64,000 nucleotides of DNA from Actinomadura sp. WMMA1423 (GTDB taxonomy: Bacteria; Actinomycetota; Actinomycetes; Streptosporangiales; Streptosporangiaceae). The notes beneath the pieces are model-generated. The model made no database searches. It saw nothing but the letters and a program-made list of their open reading frames with translations, and was not told the DNA's origin. A program made the translations under genes and the position numbers. Positions 25,339 to 33,243 of the stretch are shown here, piece by piece (position 1 is the stretch's first letter; each line of letters opens with the position of its first letter). The stretch is taken from positions 2,108,001 through 2,172,000 of the forward strand of contig NZ_CP041244.1 in the NCBI RefSeq assembly GCF_006547145.1, in the 5' to 3' direction.

Positions 25339-26252
25339 CACAGCTCCCTGAGCGCGCCGGTGCGGCGGGCCGCGGCGAGGTAGCCGAGCATCACCACCAC
25401 CGGGATCGTGGCGACCGCCGCCGCGAACGGCAGGTTGTTGGCGGCGCCGATGTTGTCGTAGACGACGTTGCCGAGCAGCTGGCTGCGCCCGCCGACGATC
25501 TTCACGGTGATGTAGTCGCCGAGCGACAGCGAGAACGTGAAGATCGACCCGGCCACCAGGGAGGGGAACACCAGCGGCAGCACGACCGAGCGGAACGTGC
25601 GCAGCGGGTGGGCGCCGAGGTCGCCGGAGGCGTCCAGCAGCGAGTCCGGGAGCCGCTCCAGGCCCGCGTAGACCGGCAGGATCATGTACGGCAGCCACAG
25701 GTAGGCCAGCACGACCACGGTGGCCGTGAGGCCGTAGCCGGGCCCGGAGAGCCCGAACGGCCCCAGCACCTCGTCGACCAGGCCGCCCTCCGCCAGCATG
25801 ACCCGCCACGCGTACGCCTTGACGAGGTAGGCGGCCCACAGCGGCGCCAGGATCGCGATCACCAGGTACGGCCGGTACCGCGGCCTGGCGACCTTGGCCA
25901 TGTACAGCGCCATCGGGAGGCCGATCGCGGTGTCGATGAGGGTGACGGCGGCGGCGACGCCGAGGCTGCGCAGCGCGACCGTCCGGTACACCGGCTCGTC
26001 GAGCAGCGTCTGGAAGTTGGCGAGCGTGAACTGCCGGACGACGTCGCCGGTGAACACGTCGGTCGTCCAGAACGCGGTCAGGAAGATCGCGGCGAGCGCG
26101 CCGAGGTAGACGACGACCAGCCAGGCGAGCGGCGCCGACAGCAGCAGCGACAGGCGCAGCCGGGGGCGGCGGTACAGCAGGGCCGCCGCCCGGCGCCGGG
26201 TCCCCGGCGCCGGGCGGCCGTCCTTCCCGCCGGTCGCGGCGGGGGCGGTCAT
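25338..26252 (-). CDS. potB: Polyamine-type ABC transporter permease, PotB-like
   Basis: 304 aa, six transmembrane segments after an Arg-rich cytoplasmic start. The EAA loop is visible as LLDASGDLGAHPLRTFRSVVLPLVFP. Other PotB features are VKAYAWRVMLAEGGLVDEVL and SLGDYITVKIVGG. ATG at 26252 overlaps the stop of the binding-protein gene by 4 bases. It forms the membrane channel with PotC, driven by the ATPase at 27494-28525. Confidence 0.9.
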   Translation of the reverse strand: MTAPAATGGKDGRPAPGTRRRAAALLYRRPRLRLSLLLSAPLAWLVVVYLGALAAIFLTAFWTTDVFTGDVVRQFTLANFQTLLDEPVYRTVALRSLGVAAAVTLIDTAIGLPMALYMAKVARPRYRPYLVIAILAPLWAAYLVKAYAWRVMLAEGGLVDEVLGPFGLSGPGYGLTATVVVLAYLWLPYMILPVYAGLERLPDSLLDASGDLGAHPLRTFRSVVLPLVFPSLVAGSIFTFSLSLGDYITVKIVGGRSQLLGNVVYDNIGAANNLPFAAAVATIPVVVMLGYLAAARRTGALREL

Positions 26253-27457
26253 CCCTTGATCGTGGTCCACGCCTGGGTCCACTTGGAGTAGTCGACGCAC
26301 TTGACGTCCTTGCGCCCGTCGAGGCACTGGGCGATCGGCGTCGTCCAGAAGTGCACCTTGGAGAAGTAGCTCTCGTCGGTGGCGTGGAAGGTGTCGCAGA
26401 ACTTCTTGTCCGCGGTCTCCGCGCACGCCTTGGCGTTGGCCGGGGCCTCACCGAACCACTCGGCGACCTGCGCGTTGGCCTTCGGGGAGACGATCCAGTC
26501 CATCCACTTGTAGGCGCAGTTGGGGTGCTCGGACTTCGCGCCGACCATCCAGGTGTCCGACCAGCCGGTCGAGCCCTCCTTGGGCAGCGTGACCTCGACC
26601 GGCGCCTTCTCGCCCTGCGCGAGGTTGGCGATGACCTGCCAGGTCGTCCCGAGGACCGAGTCGCCGCTCTTGAACGCCTGGACCTCCTTGGTGTAGTCGG
26701 ACCAGTACTCGCCCACGAGCCCGCGCTGGGTCTTCAGCAGCTCGACGGCCGCGTCGAACTGCTTCTGGTCGAGCGCGTAGGGGTTCTTGATGCCGAGTTC
26801 GGGCTTGGCCGACATCAGGTAGAGCGCGGCGTCGGCGATGTAGATCGGCGAGTCGTAGGCGGTGATCTTCCCCTTGTACGGGGAGTTCGCGTCGAACACC
26901 GCGCCCCACGAGTCGGGGGCGGTCTTGACCTTGTCGGTGCGCCACATCAGCAGGTTGGCGCCGCGGCCGTGCGGGATGCCGTAGGCGGTGCCGTTCACCG
27001 AGTTCCAGGGCTTGCCCTTCAGCCCGGCGAACACGTCGGCGTAGTTGGGCACGAGCTTGGTGTTGACCGGCGCGACCGTCCCGGAGGCGATCAGCCGGAG
27101 CGAGGCGTCGCCGGAGGCGGAGACCGCGTCGTACTCGCCGGTCTTCATGAGGGTCACCATCTCGTCGGACGTGCCGGCGACCTTGGTGTTGACCTTGCAT
27201 CCGGTCTGCTTCTCGAACGGGGTGACCCAGTCGACCTTGGGGTCGTTGGAGCCGTCCTCGGCGTACCCGGCCCAGGCGACCAGGTTGACCTGGCCCTCGC
27301 CCTTGCCGAGCGACTGCTGCATGGGCACCTTGGGGACCGTGAAGCCGCCCTGCCCGGCCGCGGTCGCCTTGCCGCCCGAGTCGCCGCCGCAGGCGGCGGC
27401 CGCCAGTCCGATCGCCAGCGTCGCCGCGGTGGCGAGCGCCATGCGCGTGGACCACAT
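26249..27457 (-). CDS. potD: Polyamine-type ABC transporter substrate-binding lipoprotein
   Basis: 402 aa. Signal peptide with lipobox LAAAAC, so membrane-tethered outside the cell. The mature part is a periplasmic-binding fold of the PotD/PotF group: GQVNLVAWAGYAEDG, a central YGIPHGRGANLLMWRTDKV strand, and YKWMDWIVSPKANAQVAEWFG. Six cysteines in the mature protein may form disulfides. ATG at 27457 follows TAAGGAG by 6 bases. The ligand is inferred from family and operon. Confidence 0.88.
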   Translation of the reverse strand: MWSTRMALATAATLAIGLAAAACGGDSGGKATAAGQGGFTVPKVPMQQSLGKGEGQVNLVAWAGYAEDGSNDPKVDWVTPFEKQTGCKVNTKVAGTSDEMVTLMKTGEYDAVSASGDASLRLIASGTVAPVNTKLVPNYADVFAGLKGKPWNSVNGTAYGIPHGRGANLLMWRTDKVKTAPDSWGAVFDANSPYKGKITAYDSPIYIADAALYLMSAKPELGIKNPYALDQKQFDAAVELLKTQRGLVGEYWSDYTKEVQAFKSGDSVLGTTWQVIANLAQGEKAPVEVTLPKEGSTGWSDTWMVGAKSEHPNCAYKWMDWIVSPKANAQVAEWFGEAPANAKACAETADKKFCDTFHATDESYFSKVHFWTTPIAQCLDGRKDVKCVDYSKWTQAWTTIKG

Positions 27458-27493
27458 GGGGAACTCCTTATTGTGGGGGTTTTTCGGGGGTTT

Positions 27494-28525
27494 TCAGGGG
27501 GTGGGGGCCGGCGCGGCGCCGGCCCCCGACACGTGGAACTCGTGCGCCTCGTGCCAGCTGATCCGGACGCGCGCGCCGCGCCGGCCCAGCACGTCCATGG
27601 AGGAGGTCCGCAGGTTCTGCTCCAGCGCGACGACCCGGTCCCCCGACTCCAGGTCGATGACGAAGCGGGTGACCGCGCCCGCGTAGACGACCTCGGCGAC
27701 CGTGCCGAGCGCCTGCCGGTCCCCCGTGTCCGGCGCGCCCGGCTCGTCCGCGCCGCCGGCGTGGACGTGGATCTTCTCCGGCCGCACGCAGACCTCGCCG
27801 ATGCGGTTGGTCGTGCCGACGAAGCCCGCGACGAACTCGGTGGCGGGACGCTCGTACACCTCGGCGGGCGTGCCCACCTGCTGGACCCGGCCGCCGTCGA
27901 GGACCGCGATCCGGTCGCTCAGGGTCAGCGCCTCCTCCTGGTCGTGGGTGACGAACACGAAGGTGATGCCGGCCCTGCGCTGGATGCTCTTCAGTTCGAC
28001 CTGCATCTCCTCGCGCAGCTTCAGGTCGAGCGCGCCCAGCGGCTCGTCGAGCAGCAGCACCTTCGGCTCGTTCACCAGCGCGCGGGCGAGCGCGACCCGC
28101 TGGCGCTGCCCGCCCGACAGCTCGGCGGGACGGCGCGACCCGAGCCCGTCGAGCCGGACGCTGCGCAGCGCCTCCAGCGCCCGCTCGCGGCGCTCGGCCT
28201 TCGGCACCCGCCGCACCTTGAGGCCGTACTCGACGTTGCGGAGCACGTCCAGGTGCGGGAAGAGCGCGTAGTCCTGGAAGACGGTGTTGACGTCACGGTC
28301 GAACGGCGCGAGCGACGTCACGTCCCTGCCGCCGAGCTCGATCGTTCCAGAGGTCGGCCGCTCGAAGCCCGCGATGAGCCGCAGCACGGTCGTCTTCCCC
28401 GACCCGGACGGGCCGAGCATGGAGAAGAACTCGCCGTCCCCGATGTCGAGGTCGACGCCCGCCACCGCCTCGACGGGGCCGAAGGTCTTGCGCAGATCGC
28501 GGATCCTCACCGCTGAAGCCGGCAT
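27494..28525 (-). CDS. potA: Polyamine-type ABC transporter ATP-binding protein
   Basis: 343 aa. Complete ABC ATPase: Walker [10 protein letters not shown]-loop VFQDYALFP, signature LSGGQRQR, Walker B VLLLDEP, switch His in VTHDQ. A C-terminal TOBE domain ([10 protein letters not shown] onward) follows. ATG at 28525 is preferred over one at 28537 because it lies 7 bases below TATGTT with TTGAAC 17 bases further up, a leaderless promoter. First gene of the transporter operon; potD follows after 36 bases. Divergent from the GntR regulator. Confidence 0.92.
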   Translation of the reverse strand: MPASAVRIRDLRKTFGPVEAVAGVDLDIGDGEFFSMLGPSGSGKTTVLRLIAGFERPTSGTIELGGRDVTSLAPFDRDVNTVFQDYALFPHLDVLRNVEYGLKVRRVPKAERRERALEALRSVRLDGLGSRRPAELSGGQRQRVALARALVNEPKVLLLDEPLGALDLKLREEMQVELKSIQRRAGITFVFVTHDQEEALTLSDRIAVLDGGRVQQVGTPAEVYERPATEFVAGFVGTTNRIGEVCVRPEKIHVHAGGADEPGAPDTGDRQALGTVAEVVYAGAVTRFVIDLESGDRVVALEQNLRTSSMDVLGRRGARVRISWHEAHEFHVSGAGAAPAPTP

Positions 28526-28532
28526 GACCGAA

Positions 28533-28561
28533 AACATATGGATTCATAGGTTTAAGTTCAA
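28533..28561 (-). promoter_or_regulatory. potA promoter
   Basis: Minus-strand TTGAAC (28561-28556) and TATGTT (28538-28533) have an exact 17-base spacer, and the potA ATG begins 7 bases after the -10 box. It overlaps the outward promoter of the GntR gene, so the two may compete. Confidence 0.7.
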
Positions 28562-28580
28562 GTGATGTTCCGGTATCACT
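28551..28580 (+). promoter_or_regulatory. gntR promoter with overlapping candidate operator
   Basis: Plus-strand TTTAAG (28551-28556) and TATCAC (28574-28579) have a 17-base spacer. A perfect inverted repeat AGTGAT-N8-ATCACT (28561-28566 and 28575-28580) touches the -35 of potA and covers the -10 of the regulator gene. That is a good position for a GntR-type repressor to control both directions. Confidence 0.55.
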
Positions 28581-28603
28581 GTGTCAACACCGGGAGGGGG
28601 CCC

Positions 28604-29320
28604 ATGGACAGCGCGCACCTCGTCGTGTTCGCTCCCGTAGACAACACCGCGCGGGTGCACGCGGTCGTACGGCGCCTCAGCGACGCGATCGCGCTCGGCC
28701 TCCTCGGCGACGGCGAGCAGCTGCCCAGTGAGACCGATCTGTCGGCATATCTCGGTGTATCAACGGTCACCCTACGCGAAGCGCTGATGGCCTTGCGTCA
28801 ACAGGGGCTCATCGACACCCGCCGTGGACGCGGGGGCGGCAGCTTCGTCCGGGCCCCTGCCAGGGCGTTCGACCTCGACGAGCGGCTGCGTTCGCTCAGC
28901 GCGGAAGAACTCCGCGACCTCGGCGACCACTACGCCGCCATCGCCGGGGCCGCCGCCCGCCTCGCCGCCGCGCGGTCGCTGCCCGGCGACGTCCGGCGGC
29001 TGCGGCGCTCGCTCGAGGAGATCGCCGGGACCGGCTCCGCCGCCTCGATGTGCAGGCTCGACGGCCGGCTCCACCTGGAGGTCGCCGCCGCCTCCCAGTC
29101 CGGCCGGCTCACCCGGGAGGAGATCCGGCTCCAGGCCGAGATCGGGCCGCTCGTCTGGGCCGTGCACGACCTGCCCGACCGGCGCGGCGCGGTCGACGCC
29201 GAGCACGCCGCGCTCGTCGGGGCGATCGAGGCCGCCGACGAGGGCCGGGCCCGCGATGTCGCTGAAAGTCACGTCCTGAATGCGGTAGAACGTCTGATTG
29301 AACGACGGCTCGCACTCTGA
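28604..29320 (+). CDS. GntR-family transcriptional regulator (FadR-like)
   Basis: 238 aa. The N-terminal winged helix-turn-helix reads AIALGLLGDGEQLPSETDLSAYLGVSTVTLREALMALRQQGLIDTRRGRGGGSFV, with the GntR signature. The C-terminal part is all-helical, as in FadR-type ligand domains, with HLEVAAAS and AEHAALVGAIEAADEGRARDVAESHV. ATG at 28604 follows GGGAGGGGG. It faces the polyamine-type importer and shares its promoter region, so it probably controls the importer and itself. Ligand unknown. Confidence 0.9.
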   Translation: MDSAHLVVFAPVDNTARVHAVVRRLSDAIALGLLGDGEQLPSETDLSAYLGVSTVTLREALMALRQQGLIDTRRGRGGGSFVRAPARAFDLDERLRSLSAEELRDLGDHYAAIAGAAARLAAARSLPGDVRRLRRSLEEIAGTGSAASMCRLDGRLHLEVAAASQSGRLTREEIRLQAEIGPLVWAVHDLPDRRGAVDAEHAALVGAIEAADEGRARDVAESHVLNAVERLIERRLAL

Positions 29321-29337
29321 GACCCCGAGGGGGACCC

Positions 29338-30039
29338 ATGCCCGCCGAGCCACCGGCCGTCGGCGCGGCGGCGGCCCACGTCCGCGCGACCCTGGACGGC
29401 GTCTTCACGACCGTGGCGCAGGTGCGCGACGCCGCGCAGCGGTGCCTGGAGGACGTCCGGCGCGCCGGCCGCGCCCCGGCCCGCGACGACCTCGCCGGGC
29501 TGCGCCCGCTGCTGCACGCCCGGCTCGGCCCGCTGGTCTGCGGCCTCGGCTTCATCGCCGCGCCGCGCCTGCTCGCCGACGCCGCCTGGTACATGGAGTG
29601 GTGGCAGACCGGCCCGGCCGGGCGGCCGTCCCAGCTGCTGCGCGATCTGAACCCCGAGAGCAGCGCCCTGTACGACTACACCGCCTGGGAGTGGTTCACC
29701 GGCCCCGAGGACGGCGCCGAGCGGACCGTCTGCGGCCCCTACGTCGACTACCTGTGCAGCGACGAGTACGTCCTCACCCTGTCGGCGCCGGTGCGCGTCG
29801 GCGGGGCGTTCGCCGGGGTCGCGGCCGCCGACGTGTTCGCCCGGACGTTCGAGAACGAGGTCGTCCCGGCGCTGCGGAAGATCCCCGCGCCCGCGTTCGT
29901 CGTCAACGCCCCCGGCCGGGTCATGGCGTCCAACACCGCGAGCTGGCCCCCGGGGGCCGTCTACCGCGAGTCGCCCGGCTACGCCGCCCGCCCCTGCGGC
30001 GCGGGCATCGACCGCGTAGCCCTCGTCGTCGGCCCCTAG
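29338..30039 (+). CDS. Cache (PDC)-type sensor-domain protein
   Basis: 233 aa, no transmembrane segment and no output domain. The sequence resembles the Cache fold of extracellular sensors: LVCGLGFIAAPRLLADAAWYMEWW, then SSALYDYTAWEWFTGPEDG, CGPYVDYLCSDEYVLTLSAPV and GGAFAGVAAADVFARTFE. Similar Cache proteins in actinobacteria sit beside GntR regulators and amine or polyamine uptake genes. ATG at 29338 follows GAGGGGGA and starts 17 bases after the GntR gene, so they share a transcript. It may act as a cytoplasmic ligand binder; that is inference. Confidence 0.75.
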   Translation: MPAEPPAVGAAAAHVRATLDGVFTTVAQVRDAAQRCLEDVRRAGRAPARDDLAGLRPLLHARLGPLVCGLGFIAAPRLLADAAWYMEWWQTGPAGRPSQLLRDLNPESSALYDYTAWEWFTGPEDGAERTVCGPYVDYLCSDEYVLTLSAPVRVGGAFAGVAAADVFARTFENEVVPALRKIPAPAFVVNAPGRVMASNTASWPPGAVYRESPGYAARPCGAGIDRVALVVGP

Positions 30040-30044
30040 GCCGG

Positions 30045-30332
30045 TCAGTCGGCGTCGGGGAGGCCGAGGGCGAAGGCCTGCTCCAGGTCGTGCTGGGAGT
30101 AGGTGCGGAACGCGATGTGGGTCTCGGTGCCGACGATGCCGGGGACCTTGTTGAGGCGGCCCGGGATCACGTCGTTGAGCTCCTCGTGGCGGCGCACGCG
30201 GACCATCACCATGAGGTCGTGGTCGCCGGTGATGGAGTACACCTCGCTGACGCCGTCCAGCGCGGCGATCGTCTCGGCCACCTCGTGGATGCGCGCGACG
30301 TCGGCCTTGACGAACACGATCGCAGTGACCAC
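30045..30332 (-). CDS. Stand-alone Lrp/AsnC ligand-binding (RAM) domain protein
   Basis: 95 aa, a single RAM domain without the DNA-binding part: AIVFVKADVARIHEVAETIAALDGVSEVYSITGDHDLMVMVRV, with the GDHDL turn. Such proteins form oligomers that bind amino acids or partner with full Lrp proteins. GTG at 30332 follows GGGGAGGG. Conserved near trpD in many actinobacteria (general recollection). Convergent with the Cache gene, 5 bases apart. Confidence 0.9.
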   Translation of the reverse strand: MVTAIVFVKADVARIHEVAETIAALDGVSEVYSITGDHDLMVMVRVRRHEELNDVIPGRLNKVPGIVGTETHIAFRTYSQHDLEQAFALGLPDAD

Positions 30333-30417
30333 TGCACCCTCCCCACAGATTCGGACGCTCCGACCCTACCGGGGGCCGGCCGCGCGGCCGCGAGGGGACG
30401 CCCGCGCGGGGGCCGGG

Positions 30418-31167
30418 TCAGCCGCGGCTGAGCGCGGCCAGGCGCCGGGCCGGGCCGGCGCGGCGGGCCAGGAGCGCGAACACCACGCCCGCCACGAAGC
30501 CGTAGATGTGCGCGGTGTAGGCCACGTTGCTCTTCTCGTCCCCGAGGGAGAGCCACTGCAGGACGAACCAGTAGCCGAGGACCACCCACACCGGCAGCCG
30601 GATCACGATGACCGGCGGCACCCAGCTGACGACGCGGCCCCGCGGGTTGAGGATCACGTAGGCGCCCATCACCCCGGCGATCGCGCCGGACGCGCCGATG
30701 AGCGGGACGGTGGAGTCGGGCGACGTCCACGCGAACCCGTAGACGGCGACGAGCCCGAACACCAGGTAGGCGAGCAGGAAGCGCCATCGGCCGAGGCGGT
30801 CCTCCACCCCCATGCCGACGACGAACAGGAAGACGAGGTTGCCCAGCAGGTGCAGGGCGCTGGAGTGCAGGAACATCGAGGTGAACGCCGTCGTCCAGGG
30901 CGCCTTGCCGAACTTCTCGGGGCCGCATTCGTGCACGACCCCGGTCGGCACCGGCTGCTGGTCTCCGGTGGTCAGCTCCTTCGGCACGGCGCCGTACTCG
31001 AACGTGAAGTAGGTCGCCTTGCACTCGCGGACCGAGCCCGTGCCGTACCAGGCGGCGAAGTTCGACATCGGGGTGAGCAGGAAGACGACCACGTTGACCG
31101 CGATCAGCAGGTACGTCACCCAGGGGACGCGCCGCGCAGGCTGACTGTCATAGAGAGGCAGTGCCAT
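30418..31167 (-). CDS. Rhomboid-family intramembrane serine protease
   Basis: 249 aa, six transmembrane segments. Catalytic Ser lies in GASGAIAG and catalytic His in HIYGFVAG; HLLGNLVFLFVVG gives the conserved His/Asn oxyanion region. An extra loop between helices 1 and 2 carries two Cys (SVRECKATY and VVHECGPE) that could form an external disulfide. ATG at 31167 follows GGAGGAC. It cleaves membrane proteins within the bilayer; substrate unknown. Confidence 0.92.
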   Translation of the reverse strand: MALPLYDSQPARRVPWVTYLLIAVNVVVFLLTPMSNFAAWYGTGSVRECKATYFTFEYGAVPKELTTGDQQPVPTGVVHECGPEKFGKAPWTTAFTSMFLHSSALHLLGNLVFLFVVGMGVEDRLGRWRFLLAYLVFGLVAVYGFAWTSPDSTVPLIGASGAIAGVMGAYVILNPRGRVVSWVPPVIVIRLPVWVVLGYWFVLQWLSLGDEKSNVAYTAHIYGFVAGVVFALLARRAGPARRLAALSRG

Positions 31168-31201
31168 GCGGGGTCGTCCTCCGGTTGCCGGGTGTACACG
31201 G

Positions 31202-33082
31202 TCACCTTAGTGGGCGGCGAGGCCCGCGATGGGGCGCCTCGGGGCGCGCGTACGACCTGTCGTAGGCCTTGTCGATCCACTCGCGCAGCCCCTCGGCGCC
31301 GTGCAGCGGGCACGTCCACGGGCCGTCGACCTCGACCAGGCGGACGCCGGGCAGGTCGAGCCAGCGCAGGACGCACTCCATCTCCTCGGCGGTCGCGCCC
31401 TGCGAGGGGGGCGCGCCGAGGGCGACGCCGCCGGGCGCCTCGCCGGAGGGCGGGAACACCGTCTCGGCCGTCGCGATGAGCGCGTCGACGTAGGGGCGGG
31501 GCCGGGCGTTCGCCGGGACGGTGCCGGCGGCGGCGAGCCTGCCGTACCGCACGACCGACAGCTCCCAGCCGCCGTCGAAGGCGGGACGGGCCGCCACGAG
31601 CTGGGGCAGCCGGGCCAGCGCGGCGAGCCGCTGCCCCCGCGCGGCGGCCCGCACGAACGCGGCGAGCCGGTCGCGCTGGGCGGCGGCCTCCTCGTAGCGC
31701 AGCTCGGAGGCCAGCCGGTCGATGCGGACCTGCGCGGCGGCGACGACGGGCCGCACGTCGCCCTCCATGACCGAGCGGGCCGTCCCGGCGTGGACGGCGT
31801 AGGCGTCGGCGGACTCGCGGCCGTCGCAGGGCGCGCCGCAGCGGCCGAGCTCGGCGAGCGCGCACGCGCGCGTCCTGCCGCGCTCGATCAGGCGGAGCGT
31901 CATCCGCTGGGTGCACTGGCGCAGCGGCACGGCCTCGTGCAGCGCGGCGCGCGCCTCCTCGGCCTGCCGCCGCGAGGAGATCGGCCCGAGGTAGCGGGCG
32001 CCGTCGGCGCGGCACTCCCGCACGATCGACAGCCGCGGGAACGGCTCCACCGTCAGCTTCAGCCAGATCGCCCGCTCGGGGAACTTGGAGCGGCGGTTGT
32101 AGCGCGGCTTGTGCTCGGCGATCAGCCGCAGCTCGCGGACCTCGGCCTCCAGCCCCGTCGAGCACACGATCGTGCGGACGTTCTCGGCGAGGCCGACCAT
32201 CTCGCGGACGCGCCACCGCGTCTCCGAGCCGGTGAAGTAGCTGCGCACGCGCGAGCGCAGGTCGCCGCTCTTGCCCACGTAGAGGACCTCGCCGGCGTGG
32301 TCCTCGAACAGGTAGACGCCCGGGGTGGACGGGACGTCGTCGGCGAGGTGGCGCTTGCGGCGCTGCTCTGGGGTGGGCGCCTTGGCGAAGCCGCGCATCT
32401 CCTCCAGCGAGGTGACGCCGAACGAGCCGAGCCGCTCGATCAGGCCGTGCAGGACCTCCACGGTGGCGCGGGCGTCGGCGAGGGCCCGGTGCGTCGGCTC
32501 GTTGGAGGTGCGGAAGAAGCGGGCCAGCGTGCCGAGCTTGCAGTTGGGCACCTCGTCGCGGGACAGGACGCGGCGCGCGAGGTCGACCGTGTCGACGACC
32601 GCGAAGGCGGGCCAGGCGTAGCCGTTCGCGGCGCACGCCGCCTTGAGGAACCCGATGTCGAACGAGGCGTTGTGCGCGACGAGGACGCAGCCGCGCGCGA
32701 ACTCCAGGAACGCCGGCAGCACCGACTCGATGCGCGGCGCGGCGGTCACCATCGCCGTGGTGATGCCGGTCAGGGCGGTGATGAACGGCGGGACGGGCCC
32801 GCCGGGGTCGACCAGCGTGCCGAGCTCGCCGAGCTCCTCTCCCCCGCGCACCTTCACCGCGCCGATCTCGGTGATGGCCGAGTCGGCGGCCGAGCCGCCG
32901 GTGGTCTCCAGGTCGACCACCACGAAGGTGACGTCGCGGAGCGGGGTGCCGAGATCGTCCAGGGTGCCCTGGACGCCGTGGCCCCGGACCCCGTGGCCCC
33001 GGTCCCCGCGCCCCTGGAGGCCGGGCTCCTGGACGCCGGATCCCTGACCACCGTGCCCGTGGACACCGTGCGCAGCCGTCAT
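31202..33082 (-). CDS. DEDDh exonuclease fused to a GIY-YIG/UvrC-like region
   Basis: 626 aa. An N-terminal Gly/His-rich tail is followed by a DnaQ-type exonuclease: VVVDLETTGG (Asp, Glu), VAHNASFDIGF (Asp) and THRALADARAT (His, Asp). Then comes a GIY-YIG nuclease domain (PGVYLFEDHAGEVLYVGKSGDLRSRV) and a UvrC-like middle with CTQRMTLRLIERGRTRACALAELGRCGAPC and a UVR-type helix (YEEAAAQRDRLAAFV). The UvrC RNase H and HhH domains are missing. Known in many actinobacteria (Rv2191 in M. tuberculosis, from memory); role in repair or proofreading is inferred. ATG at 33082 lies 7 bases below TACGGT; an ATG at 33106 is possible. Confidence 0.9.
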   Translation of the reverse strand: MTAAHGVHGHGGQGSGVQEPGLQGRGDRGHGVRGHGVQGTLDDLGTPLRDVTFVVVDLETTGGSAADSAITEIGAVKVRGGEELGELGTLVDPGGPVPPFITALTGITTAMVTAAPRIESVLPAFLEFARGCVLVAHNASFDIGFLKAACAANGYAWPAFAVVDTVDLARRVLSRDEVPNCKLGTLARFFRTSNEPTHRALADARATVEVLHGLIERLGSFGVTSLEEMRGFAKAPTPEQRRKRHLADDVPSTPGVYLFEDHAGEVLYVGKSGDLRSRVRSYFTGSETRWRVREMVGLAENVRTIVCSTGLEAEVRELRLIAEHKPRYNRRSKFPERAIWLKLTVEPFPRLSIVRECRADGARYLGPISSRRQAEEARAALHEAVPLRQCTQRMTLRLIERGRTRACALAELGRCGAPCDGRESADAYAVHAGTARSVMEGDVRPVVAAAQVRIDRLASELRYEEAAAQRDRLAAFVRAAARGQRLAALARLPQLVAARPAFDGGWELSVVRYGRLAAAGTVPANARPRPYVDALIATAETVFPPSGEAPGGVALGAPPSQGATAEEMECVLRWLDLPGVRLVEVDGPWTCPLHGAEGLREWIDKAYDRSYARPEAPHRGPRRPLR

Positions 33083-33243
33083 GTGCGCGACCGTAGAGGA
33101 CCCCACCGACAGAACTTCGTGCCGCTAGGGTTGGGGGGCGCCGGGACGTCCCGCCGGTCGGGGGCCGCGGGGACGGGCGGGAGGCATCCCGCCGCGGGTT
33201 CGGCGCGATCCGTCCGATCACACGTTCGTCCTGGTTAGGGCGG

